IMG/VR virus record: IMGVR_UViG_3300035703_000112
Coordinates: 1-57,189 of that record
Length of the DNA stretch: 57,189 bases
Origin: a virus
Reading direction: 5' to 3' (one strand)
Shown here: positions 14,494 to 22,039 of the stretch, piece by piece
Numbering within the stretch: position 1 is the first letter of the stretch
How the letters are laid out: every line of letters begins with the position of its first letter
Notes under the pieces: model-generated
Told to the model about the DNA's origin: nothing
What the model saw: the letters and a program-made list of their open reading frames with translations, nothing else
Databases searched by the model: none
Program-made: the position numbers and the translations under genes

Positions 14494-14802
14494 ATGATAG
14501 TTCAAACTATACATGAAATAGTTAACCCATTTGATGTTGAAGTTAATAAGCTTGGCTATGGGGTAGCTATTTTCATGATAGCTGGTAGTATTCATTCTAA
14601 TCCACAGTTTATAGTTCGTTTTTATAATACAGGAGAACTTAGAACTGTTGACCAAAATGATTTACTAGTTTACGGCAACCCTAGTGCTGGGGAATCCTTA
14701 ACGCCACTTAAATCTAATGAAAAAGTTAGTAAAGGAAGCAGGTGGGGCATAGGCGCTGTAAGAAATACAGATTTTTTAAAAACAAAAAATCATGATAAAT
14801 AG
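14494..14802 (+). CDS. Small protein, tandem paralogue 2
   Basis: A 102-residue relative of the preceding protein: YGVAIFMIAGSI, FIVRFYNTGELRTV and VYGNPSAGES align with its neighbour. It has an extra basic C-terminal tail (KSNEKVSKGSRWGIG). It overlaps the following glycosyltransferase start by 11 bases. Function unknown. Confidence 0.55.
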   Translation: MIVQTIHEIVNPFDVEVNKLGYGVAIFMIAGSIHSNPQFIVRFYNTGELRTVDQNDLLVYGNPSAGESLTPLKSNEKVSKGSRWGIGAVRNTDFLKTKNHDK

Positions 14803-16240
14803 TAAGAAGAAATTACATAATGTTACACTGATTTGTATAGATTGTCAAAATTATAAAGGAGCTGTTGATGCCTTAAAAAAAAGTACAGAAGATTGTGAAT
14901 TTTATTCTGTAAAATTATTAACAGACATTGACATAAAAGTAAAAGGAATAGATGTCGTAAAAATTGAATCAATAAAATCAAAAGAACAATATTCAGAATT
15001 TGTTGTAAAAAAATTAAATTCTTTTTTTGATACAGAATATGTTCTTGTTTGTCAGCATGATGGGTATGTCCTAGACGGGAATTGTTGGGACGATGAATTT
15101 ATAAAGTATGATTATATAGGTGCTCCTTGGCTTTATATTGATGGCAAAAATGTTGGTAATGGTGGATTTTCCCTTCGTTCAAAAAAACTACAAAATGCAT
15201 TAGCTGAAGATGATTTTATATCAGCAACTGACCCAGAAGACCAAGCTATAGGTAGGCTTTACCGAGATTACTTAATTAAAAAATACGATATTAAATTTGC
15301 CTCAGAAGAGGTTGCAGATAAATTTTCTTTTGAATTAAGGCAGCCAGCGCAACCCACATTTGGCTTTCATGGTAAATTCCATGAGCCTTATAAGTCAGTT
15401 GTGGTTTTGAAGAGAATGGGTGCAATGGGTGATGTAATACGACTAGAACCAGTTATGAGATATTTTCATGATACTGGTCATATGGTTGTATTACATACAA
15501 CAAACAATTTTTATAATCTGTTTATAAATCATGACTATAAGATACATAATATTAATTTAGTTGATGGTAGATTGTTAAAAAATGCGAAACACTACGACTT
15601 AGATATGTCGTATGAAAATAACCCACAAGTTCCTCATCTAATATCATATTTCGAGGCTTGCGGAGTTTGCAAATATGATTACAAGAAATACCTAACTAAG
15701 CAAAAATTGTCATTAGGATTTCAGGTTAATCAGTATACAAAATTATTTAACAAATATGCCGTACTTCACATTGATGACAGACCTCAGCCAAGCAGAAATA
15801 TTTATGGGGTTGATTGGCAAATAGTCGCTTATGAATTAAGGCGTAATGGATATGATGTAATACAGGTTGGATTTCAAAATAAAGAAATAATAGGGACTAC
15901 ATATATGAGGACAATAAATGAAAATTTGTTGTCTTATCTAGTTGCTGGCGCAGATATGTTCATAGGCGTGGATAGCGGTATAAGTCACATAGCAGCTGGT
16001 TTTAATGTTCCAAGCATGATATTTTTTGGAAATGTAAATCCTGATATTATTCATGTTGACCTTGATAATATTGTAGTTGTAACTAACCATAGTCAAGAAA
16101 GCCCTATTTGTGAAAAGCCATATTGCTGGCATTCAGTAGTTGGGTGTGCGGGTGTTACATGCTATATAAGTGAAACTAGTCCTCCTTGTTCAAGTTTCTC
16201 AACTAAACAAGTTATTAATTTCATAAAACTGATGAAATGA
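14792..16240 (+). CDS. Two-domain glycosyltransferase (DUF5672 + GT9-like)
   Basis: A 482-residue fusion. The N-terminal about 190 residues match the DUF5672 glycosyltransferase type: YVLVCQHDGYVL near 86, YIGAPW, then GNGGFSLRSKKL. The C-terminal half is GT9/heptosyltransferase-like: VVLKRMGAMGDVIRLEPVM around 202-221 and FIGVDSGISHIAAGFNVPS around 390-409. A Cys/Trp/His-rich segment follows (CEKPYCWHSVVGCAGVTCY). It could add two different sugars or act stepwise on one acceptor. It overlaps the next gene by four bases, forming a glycosylation cassette. Confidence 0.8.
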   Translation: MINSKKKLHNVTLICIDCQNYKGAVDALKKSTEDCEFYSVKLLTDIDIKVKGIDVVKIESIKSKEQYSEFVVKKLNSFFDTEYVLVCQHDGYVLDGNCWDDEFIKYDYIGAPWLYIDGKNVGNGGFSLRSKKLQNALAEDDFISATDPEDQAIGRLYRDYLIKKYDIKFASEEVADKFSFELRQPAQPTFGFHGKFHEPYKSVVVLKRMGAMGDVIRLEPVMRYFHDTGHMVVLHTTNNFYNLFINHDYKIHNINLVDGRLLKNAKHYDLDMSYENNPQVPHLISYFEACGVCKYDYKKYLTKQKLSLGFQVNQYTKLFNKYAVLHIDDRPQPSRNIYGVDWQIVAYELRRNGYDVIQVGFQNKEIIGTTYMRTINENLLSYLVAGADMFIGVDSGISHIAAGFNVPSMIFFGNVNPDIIHVDLDNIVVVTNHSQESPICEKPYCWHSVVGCAGVTCYISETSPPCSSFSTKQVINFIKLMK

Positions 16241-16974
16241 TTTGGGATTGTTTTACATATAATGGGGAAGAGGATTTGCTTAAGATAAGGTGTGAAGAGT
16301 TGTCTGGTCTTGATGTTACACATATTTTAATAGAAAGCAATTACACATTTACAGGGAAATGGAAGTCACTTAGCTATAAGAATAAACTTCCATACAAGAT
16401 AGAACATTTTGTGGCTAATCATTTACCCAATAATGGTAATGCTTGGGAAAATGAAAAGGAGCAGAGAAATCACATATTATTCGCATTAAATCAGCTAGGG
16501 GCTTCTGAAAATGATATTGTAATTATATCTGATGCAGATGAAATTATTAGACGTTCTACAATAGAAAACTACAATCCCATCAGTTCCCTTACAGCCCTTA
16601 AAATGGATACTTACAGATATTACTTCAATTGTCTTGAGGGGAAGCAGAACTGGGATATGGCTAGGGTGATGAATTTTTCTTACTTAAAAGATAAGACACC
16701 TGACTCCGTAAGGAATAGCGGATTTGAGAGAGTTATTCATGATGCTGGTTGGCATTTCAGTTATATGGGTGGTTATGATAAAATAATTGAGAAAATAGAA
16801 TCTTTTTCTCATACTGAATTAAATACTGAAGAATTTAAATCAAAGATTAAATATAAGCAAGAAAGTTGCCAATCTTTGTTTGGCGATGATTTTTGGCAAA
16901 TTGTTCAAGTTGACAACTCATTCCCTATTGAAGTATTGAAAAATATCACAGCATATCAAAAACATATAAAGTGA
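16237..16974 (+). CDS. Glycosyltransferase family 17
   Basis: A 245-residue protein with the GT17 (beta-1,4-N-acetylglucosaminyltransferase) signature: DCFTYNGEEDLLKIR at the N-terminus, ILIESNYTFTGKWKSL, and the metal-binding ISDADEI near residue 97. Phage and bacterial GT17 proteins are usually found in sugar-modification clusters. It overlaps both neighbours by four bases and is therefore co-translated in the cassette. The acceptor could be a virion protein or host glycan. Confidence 0.82.
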   Translation: MIWDCFTYNGEEDLLKIRCEELSGLDVTHILIESNYTFTGKWKSLSYKNKLPYKIEHFVANHLPNNGNAWENEKEQRNHILFALNQLGASENDIVIISDADEIIRRSTIENYNPISSLTALKMDTYRYYFNCLEGKQNWDMARVMNFSYLKDKTPDSVRNSGFERVIHDAGWHFSYMGGYDKIIEKIESFSHTELNTEEFKSKIKYKQESCQSLFGDDFWQIVQVDNSFPIEVLKNITAYQKHIK

Positions 16975-17735
16975 AACTAGCTGGTACAACATTTATTAGA
17001 AACGGAGAAACTTATGACTATTGTTATATGGAAACAATAGCTTGTTTATTGGAGTTTTGTGACCATGTGTTTGTTGTTGATGCGGGAAGTGATGATGGCA
17101 CTTGCGAAAAAATAGAAGCCATTAATTCCCCCAATTTAACATTAATAAAGCGTTCTAAAGAAGAATGGGATTTGCAGAAGGGTAAAGGGAAGACAAAGCT
17201 TTGTTATTTTACGGATATGGCTCTTTATGCAGCACATGAAGCAGGCTATGATTACAGTTTTTATTTACAATGTGATGAGATATTGCATGAGCGTTCATAT
17301 AATAGTGTTCGGGAAGCCATAAAATCAAATATTGCTGGATACTTGTGCAAAAGGATTAATCTATGGGATAGCCCATACACTCAATTGAAAGTTCCCCAAA
17401 ATAGAATGCCTTGCTCACCTGAAGTAGTCAGGCTTACCCAAGCTGAATACCGTTCATATGGAGATGCTGAAAGTATTGCTGTCCCAATACTTGATAAAAA
17501 CTGGGTTGAACAGATATGTATATACCATATGGGTTTTGTTAGGAAGCGGGAAGTGATGAAAGATAAGGTTATAAATATGCAGGAAAACGTATTTGAACTT
17601 GGCCATCACGACCCCAAGCTAGACTTGGATACCATATTTCAGCCTAAGTTTTGGTTTATCGAAGATGAGTTGGAACTTATTGAAGAGCCACTTCCCCAGA
17701 TTATAAAAAAATGGGCCATAGAGCGTGTATATTGA
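16971..17735 (+). CDS. Glycosyltransferase family 2-like (GT-A)
   Basis: A 254-residue protein starting at a GTG in a GTGA overlap with the GT17 gene. The GT-A motifs are visible: FVVDAGSDDGT at 34-44 for nucleotide-sugar binding and YLQCDEIL near 97-104, the DxD-like site in modified form. A C-terminal Trp/His-rich region resembles processive-type partners. It is the last of four glycosyltransferases in this segment. Confidence 0.78.
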   Translation: MKLAGTTFIRNGETYDYCYMETIACLLEFCDHVFVVDAGSDDGTCEKIEAINSPNLTLIKRSKEEWDLQKGKGKTKLCYFTDMALYAAHEAGYDYSFYLQCDEILHERSYNSVREAIKSNIAGYLCKRINLWDSPYTQLKVPQNRMPCSPEVVRLTQAEYRSYGDAESIAVPILDKNWVEQICIYHMGFVRKREVMKDKVINMQENVFELGHHDPKLDLDTIFQPKFWFIEDELELIEEPLPQIIKKWAIERVY

Positions 17736-17755
17736 AAAATATATTAATTTTGGGT

Positions 17756-18067
17756 ATGGCAAAGATTAGAGTAAAGTCAGCTGCTTGGCAGCGTAAGGAG
17801 GGGAAAAATCCTGAAGGCGGTTTGAACGCTAAGGGGAGAGCCTCTTATAAAGCCGAGACGGGTGGAACTCTCAAAGCCCCAGTTAAGTCTGGAGACAATC
17901 CTCGGCGTGCTAGTTTTTTGGCTAGAATGGGAGGTATGCCCGGTCCTGAATATAAAGATGGTAAGCCTACAAGACTTTTACTATCTTTGAAGGCATGGGG
18001 AGCATCCTCTAAAGCTGATGCTAAATCTAAAGCTAAAAACATTTCAGAACGAAATAAAAATAAATAA
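17756..18067 (+). CDS. DUF6321-like small basic virion-type protein
   Basis: Starts at ATG 17756 (the frame is open to 17711 but that overlaps the glycosyltransferase). The 103-residue product contains AAWQRKEGKNPEGGLNAKGR, PVKSGDNPRRASFLARM and PTRLLLSLKAWGASSKADA. I recognise this pattern from many podovirus and cyanophage genomes (DUF6321-like). It is strongly basic and Gly-rich. These proteins are thought to be small virion-associated proteins, but the function is not established. It begins a run of three small basic genes. Confidence 0.75.
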   Translation: MAKIRVKSAAWQRKEGKNPEGGLNAKGRASYKAETGGTLKAPVKSGDNPRRASFLARMGGMPGPEYKDGKPTRLLLSLKAWGASSKADAKSKAKNISERNKNK

Positions 18068-18068
18068 G

Positions 18069-18263
18069 ATGGAAAAAATGAAAAAAATAAAAGTAAAATT
18101 CAAAAGCCCAAAAGGGAATATGTATAGTGGTTATATGGGCGATGGGAATCAGATGAAAGATGAAGCTAGAAGTTTGAGAGCAGAAAATTTGCGCAAAGAA
18201 AATATGGGCTCTAAATTAATTGATGCTGCCCGTAAACTTCGTGCTAAAAATCTTAAAAAATAA
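18069..18263 (+). CDS. Small basic protein with KIKVKFK motif
   Basis: A 64-residue Lys/Arg-rich protein starting one base after the previous stop: MEKMKKIKVKFKSPKGN, later ARSLRAENLRKEN and ARKLRAKNLKK, a short internal repeat. Possibly a DNA-binding or virion-packaged basic peptide. The frame is open to 18018, but the ATG at 18069 has the standard A-rich context. Confidence 0.55.
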   Translation: MEKMKKIKVKFKSPKGNMYSGYMGDGNQMKDEARSLRAENLRKENMGSKLIDAARKLRAKNLKK

Positions 18264-18267
18264 TAAA

Positions 18268-18717
18268 ATGGCAATCGACCCACTGAAAAAGAAAAAACGT
18301 ATTAAGGTAAAGGTTAAAGCGGGTCAAGAAGCTCCATCTATCCCTGTTGGATATGAAAAAGACCCTGCTAAAAGTAAGTCTGGCAAAGACATTTACGTTA
18401 AAAAAACAACTACCGTAACGGCTTCTGATGCTGGTGTTGGACGTGAGGCTACTGCTGCTGAAAAGAAGGCTATGGTTGAGGGAACTTTTTATAGCTCAAA
18501 CAAGGCTCAATACCGTGATGGAGAATCTGTTAAAACAGATAAAAGCGAATTTATTGTTAAAAAGAAAGAGCCTAAATTTAAAGAAGATGGGCCATCTTTT
18601 ACAGGTAAAGAAAAAAGAGAAGCTCGTAGAGCTGAGAGGCAAATGAGATGTGCGGGTAAAAAGTTTAGTGTTGGTTGTAAAGTTGGTTCTGGTAGAGTTA
18701 GTAAAGCACGTTATTAA
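18268..18717 (+). CDS. Basic Lys-rich protein
   Basis: A 149-residue protein from ATG 18268 (MAIDPLKKKKRIKVKVKAG). It is Lys/Arg-rich throughout with a C-terminal Cys/Gly-rich piece (RQMRCAGKKFSVGCKVGSGR). The N-terminal I-K-V-K-V-K stretch is shared with the 18069 and 26160 proteins. It may be a minor virion protein or nucleic-acid binder. No enzymatic motif. Followed by a strong hairpin. Confidence 0.55.
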   Translation: MAIDPLKKKKRIKVKVKAGQEAPSIPVGYEKDPAKSKSGKDIYVKKTTTVTASDAGVGREATAAEKKAMVEGTFYSSNKAQYRDGESVKTDKSEFIVKKKEPKFKEDGPSFTGKEKREARRAERQMRCAGKKFSVGCKVGSGRVSKARY

Positions 18718-18721
18718 TAAA

Positions 18722-18753
18722 TAGAGGTAGCTAGTTAAATCTAGCTACCTCTA
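18722..18753 (+). terminator. Strong hairpin after the basic-protein genes
   Basis: TAGAGGTAGCTAG (18722-18734), loop TTAAAT, CTAGCTACCTCTA (18741-18753): a perfect 13-bp stem. It lacks a U-tract (AATACCTA follows), so it may work as a terminator, an mRNA 3'-end stabiliser or a processing site separating the glycosylation/basic-protein message from the packaging genes. Confidence 0.6.
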
Positions 18754-18777
18754 ATACCTAAAACAAAATAAATTTTT

Positions 18778-19443
18778 ATGTCTGAACTTAAGTGGGTTCA
18801 AGGCAAGGTAATAATCAGCGTAGATTTAGAGAGTAAAAATAGTCACACGTTTTCTGACGGGACTAAAATACGCATTGAACGCCAATGGAATAATTTAAAT
18901 AAAAGGGAAACTCATCCCGTAAATGCTACTGTAATAAGCGGTGATGGTATTAAGTCTGGTAGTCAGATATTAATTCATCCAAACATGACTCACGATACTT
19001 ACAGGGTATTTGATTTCACACCATTATCTGGTGAAATTGAGGGAAGTGATATGAGATATTATTCTATACCTTCTGAACAATGTTACGCTTGGCTTGATGG
19101 TGATACTTGGAAGCCATTAAAGGGGTTTGATTTTGGATTGAGAGTTTTTATGCCATATGAAGGCAAGTTGTCCGGAATCGAGCCATCACTTATTAATGAT
19201 GTTCTTTATGTTACAACAGGTGAATTTAATGGTAAGATAGTTCATACACTTAAGGCTTGTGATTATGAAATTATATTTCAGGGAACTAATGGTCAAGAAG
19301 ATAGATTGATACGATTTAGGCATTTCCCTGACGAAGAAAATGAAAGGGAAGAGGTAATAGCTATAGATGATTATTTGACTGATAAGTTGAATAAAGGTGA
19401 ATTGCTCGTAGGTTTAACTCCAACTAAAGCCAAAACAATATGA
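18778..19443 (+). CDS. Conserved phage protein of packaging region, unknown
   Basis: A 221-residue protein. The first half has the beta-rich feel of a GroES/Cpn10-like barrel (NATVISGDGIKSGSQILIHP; later EQCYAWLDGDTWKPLKGF). The second half includes VHTLKACDYEIIFQGTNGQ and RFRHFPDEENEREEV. I associate this arrangement with proteins encoded beside terminase in Bacteroidota phages, but no function is established. It overlaps the next gene by four bases. Confidence 0.5.
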   Translation: MSELKWVQGKVIISVDLESKNSHTFSDGTKIRIERQWNNLNKRETHPVNATVISGDGIKSGSQILIHPNMTHDTYRVFDFTPLSGEIEGSDMRYYSIPSEQCYAWLDGDTWKPLKGFDFGLRVFMPYEGKLSGIEPSLINDVLYVTTGEFNGKIVHTLKACDYEIIFQGTNGQEDRLIRFRHFPDEENEREEVIAIDDYLTDKLNKGELLVGLTPTKAKTI

Positions 19444-19778
19444 ATGACGCTGTAAAAAGTATTATTGAAAAAGAAATTGAAGACTTGAGGTCTAGATTGA
19501 AATCATACGAAGAGAATGGTGCTGCTAAATTATTTTATTCATTACAAAGAAAGGCTAATGAAATGGCTGATTTGTTGAATGGTAATAGTTTGGCTAGGAT
19601 AAATCTAGATGACCCAAAGGATAAAAGTTTTGATAGGATTTTTAAGATTTTAGAAAAAAGCCAAACGGTAAGTGAATCTATTAGAAGTTTAAGAGACGCT
19701 GCTGGTATCACTGGCAATGAAAAAGCTGACGTAGAAAAGAAACCATTTTTGGATAGAATAGCTGAAAAAAGAGATTAA
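19440..19778 (+). CDS. Helical protein upstream of terminase (possible small terminase)
   Basis: A 112-residue, strongly helical, charged protein (IEKEIEDLRSRLKSYEENG). It lies two genes upstream of the large terminase, where a small terminase subunit is often found. No HTH could be identified, so the small-terminase idea rests on position and size only. A coiled-coil assembly factor is the alternative. Confidence 0.4.
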   Translation: MNDAVKSIIEKEIEDLRSRLKSYEENGAAKLFYSLQRKANEMADLLNGNSLARINLDDPKDKSFDRIFKILEKSQTVSESIRSLRDAAGITGNEKADVEKKPFLDRIAEKRD

Positions 19779-19779
19779 T

Positions 19780-19902
19780 ATGGCAAAGGGGAGTAGTTCA
19801 TCAACAAAAATAACCTTTGGCGCTAGAAAAGGCGGCAAACCTCGTAAAAGTCGAAATAAGCACGATAAAAAGGAACGTAACTATCGTGGGCAGGGCAGAT
19901 AA
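19780..19902 (+). CDS. Tiny basic protein before terminase
   Basis: A 40-residue ORF filling the gap exactly between its neighbours: MAKGSSSSTKITFGARKGG then a very basic tail (KPRKSRNKHDKKERNY). Nearly half of the residues are Lys, Arg or Gly. Probably a nucleic-acid-contacting peptide linked to packaging. The spacing to the terminase start (two bases) supports it being real. Confidence 0.5.
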   Translation: MAKGSSSSTKITFGARKGGKPRKSRNKHDKKERNYRGQGR

Positions 19903-19904
19903 TT

Positions 19905-21968
19905 ATGTCTGATTTTGATATTATATACGGCCACAAAATAAAGTTACCTCCATGTCCATCGGATGAGGAAGTAATTAATTATGGACTTCCGGAAGATGAC
20001 CAGATGTGGGTTAGGGAAGAACTACCTTCATATTTTGAAAGAGTAGAATACAATAAGGCCGGAGACCTGATATTGACTGAAGCTCAAGAGGACTATGCGA
20101 CTAGGGAATTGATGAGGTGTAAAAATGGAGTTTGGATTTTCATAAAAGGGAAGCCATACTACATAACCAAAAAGTACTATTTCTATTTACAGTGGTGGAC
20201 ACTTGAGGATGGCTCTAGGCCGGAATACAGGGATTGCGATAGAAGATATTTCATATACTTAGAGCATTGGGAAAATGTACTGTGGTGTCTTGGAATCATA
20301 AGAGGTAAAAAGCGACGTGAAGGTGCTTCTTCCCAAGCAACATCAAATCTTGTATACGACGCTATATTTTATAAGAACTCAAACTGCGGACTTATATCTA
20401 AGTCCAATGAAGACGGTAGAGCTACCTTTACTGAGATGGTTGCCTATGGCTATAGGCAGTTACCTGCTTTCTTGAAGCCTAAGCAGATGAATCGTGAAGA
20501 TAGCGTTACTGAATTGGTTTTTGCCCAAAAATCTTCTAACGTAAAGGATGGAGTAGCTGCTACACAAAAAGATGATGAAGGTAATAGGTCTAAAATCAAT
20601 TATCGAGCTCCAGTACTAAACGCATATGACCGTGGTCGTATGAGCAGGATATTATTGGATGAGTTTGGTAAGTTAGAAAAGGATGTCCCAGCTTCACAAT
20701 TATTTGCTATCGTTTCAAAAACCCTTGTGAAAGGGGTAAAAAGGGTTGGATTTGTTGAAATGCCTTCTACGGTCAACAAGATGACTAAAGGTGGCTCTGA
20801 GTTTAAAATGCTGTGGGAGAATGCTGATTTAGGGAAAAGGACACCTACCGTAAACAGGCTTGTAAGATACTTTAGTCCAGCTTTCGATGGATATGAAGGT
20901 TTTATCGATAAGTATGGTTTTAGTGTCATGGATTCCCCCACAGAAGAACAGGCACAATATCTAATTGAAAAGTGGGTTAGAAAAGATGAGGATGGGAACA
21001 CAATAAGTGAACTTTCAGAAGAAGACATTAGGCTTGGAGCAAGAGCTTACATTCAGAAAAGAAGGGAGGGGCGGAAGGGTGATGACTTAGAGGAAGAGAT
21101 TCGTATGAATCCATGCAACGAGGTTGAGCTGTTTATGTCAGCTAATGCGGATTGCATTTTTAATGTTATGAAGATTAATGAAAGAGTTGAATATCTTAAA
21201 AATAATAACATATATAAGCGTAAGTTATTGTTTTACAGGGATATAGACCAAAAGGTTAAGTGGAGAGATGCGAAAGAAACTGAAGAAAATTTTTGTTGGG
21301 AATTTGTGGGGGATTTGAATTTAAGGGGAGAAGATAACAAGTCATATTGGGATGGGCCATTTAAAAAACCATCTAGAACTGATATAGGAGTTATCGGATT
21401 GGATAGCTATTCAAATAGTCAGGGCGGTAAAAAGTACGGCTCAAAAGCATCTGCTTGGGTTTACTTAAAATATGATTTGAAAGACCCTGTAAACACTGGG
21501 CTATTTACAGGCCATTTATATGGCAGACCTATAGAGAAGGATGACCTGCATAATCAGGTAATGCTTTGCGCAGAATATTTGGGATACCAGATTTACATAG
21601 AATTTGTGGCTGATGATTACTATTCTTATTATAAGGATAGAGGTAGATTGGGATACCTAGCAAAATTTCCCTTAAATGCCATTGACCCTAACAGGCGAAA
21701 AACAGGTTCATTTGATAGGCACTACGGCTTCCCTGTAACTGATTTTGCTATGACTAAGCAGAATGATGCCATGATTAGTTATGTGGAACACTATTGCGAT
21801 AAAATATATTGGATTGAACTTTTGGAAGATTTAAAGGTCTATGACCCTTCAAAGCGTACCCCAAGTGACCGTACTGTAAGTGCTATGATTGCGCTGGTCG
21901 GAGGCTTAGAGCCAGTATACAAACCACCTCCCCCAAGAGAACCACTTGTAAAGGTTTATCCACGATAA
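19905..21968 (+). CDS. terL: Terminase large subunit
   Basis: A 687-residue packaging motor. The ATPase P-loop is of the phage type GKKRREGASS at 134-143, and the Walker B is RILLDEFGK near 249-257 with its acidic pair. The C-terminal nuclease domain begins around residue 494 with IGVIGLDSYS, an RNase-H-like strand with the first catalytic Asp; FVADDYYSYY supplies a later acidic pair. It translocates DNA into the prohead through the portal encoded next. The length matches large terminases of Bacteroidota podovirus-like phages. Confidence 0.88.
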   Translation: MSDFDIIYGHKIKLPPCPSDEEVINYGLPEDDQMWVREELPSYFERVEYNKAGDLILTEAQEDYATRELMRCKNGVWIFIKGKPYYITKKYYFYLQWWTLEDGSRPEYRDCDRRYFIYLEHWENVLWCLGIIRGKKRREGASSQATSNLVYDAIFYKNSNCGLISKSNEDGRATFTEMVAYGYRQLPAFLKPKQMNREDSVTELVFAQKSSNVKDGVAATQKDDEGNRSKINYRAPVLNAYDRGRMSRILLDEFGKLEKDVPASQLFAIVSKTLVKGVKRVGFVEMPSTVNKMTKGGSEFKMLWENADLGKRTPTVNRLVRYFSPAFDGYEGFIDKYGFSVMDSPTEEQAQYLIEKWVRKDEDGNTISELSEEDIRLGARAYIQKRREGRKGDDLEEEIRMNPCNEVELFMSANADCIFNVMKINERVEYLKNNNIYKRKLLFYRDIDQKVKWRDAKETEENFCWEFVGDLNLRGEDNKSYWDGPFKKPSRTDIGVIGLDSYSNSQGGKKYGSKASAWVYLKYDLKDPVNTGLFTGHLYGRPIEKDDLHNQVMLCAEYLGYQIYIEFVADDYYSYYKDRGRLGYLAKFPLNAIDPNRRKTGSFDRHYGFPVTDFAMTKQNDAMISYVEHYCDKIYWIELLEDLKVYDPSKRTPSDRTVSAMIALVGGLEPVYKPPPPREPLVKVYPR

Positions 21969-21983
21969 AAAAAATTTTTTGAT

Positions 21984-22000
21984 AAAAAAACTTATATTTG
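21984..22000 (+). promoter_or_regulatory. Late-promoter-like motif upstream of the portal gene
   Basis: AAAAAA-A-CTTATATTTG. It contains TATATTTG, a TAnnTTTG -7 element, and shares the AAAAAA-N-CTTAwwTTTG layout with two other sites (24486-24502, 50655-50671). The -33 TTTG is absent. It lies 40 bases ahead of the portal ATG. Confidence 0.55.
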
Positions 22001-22039
22001 TTCTGGAATAGTGGGTTAATTTTTATTAAAAAATTGTAG

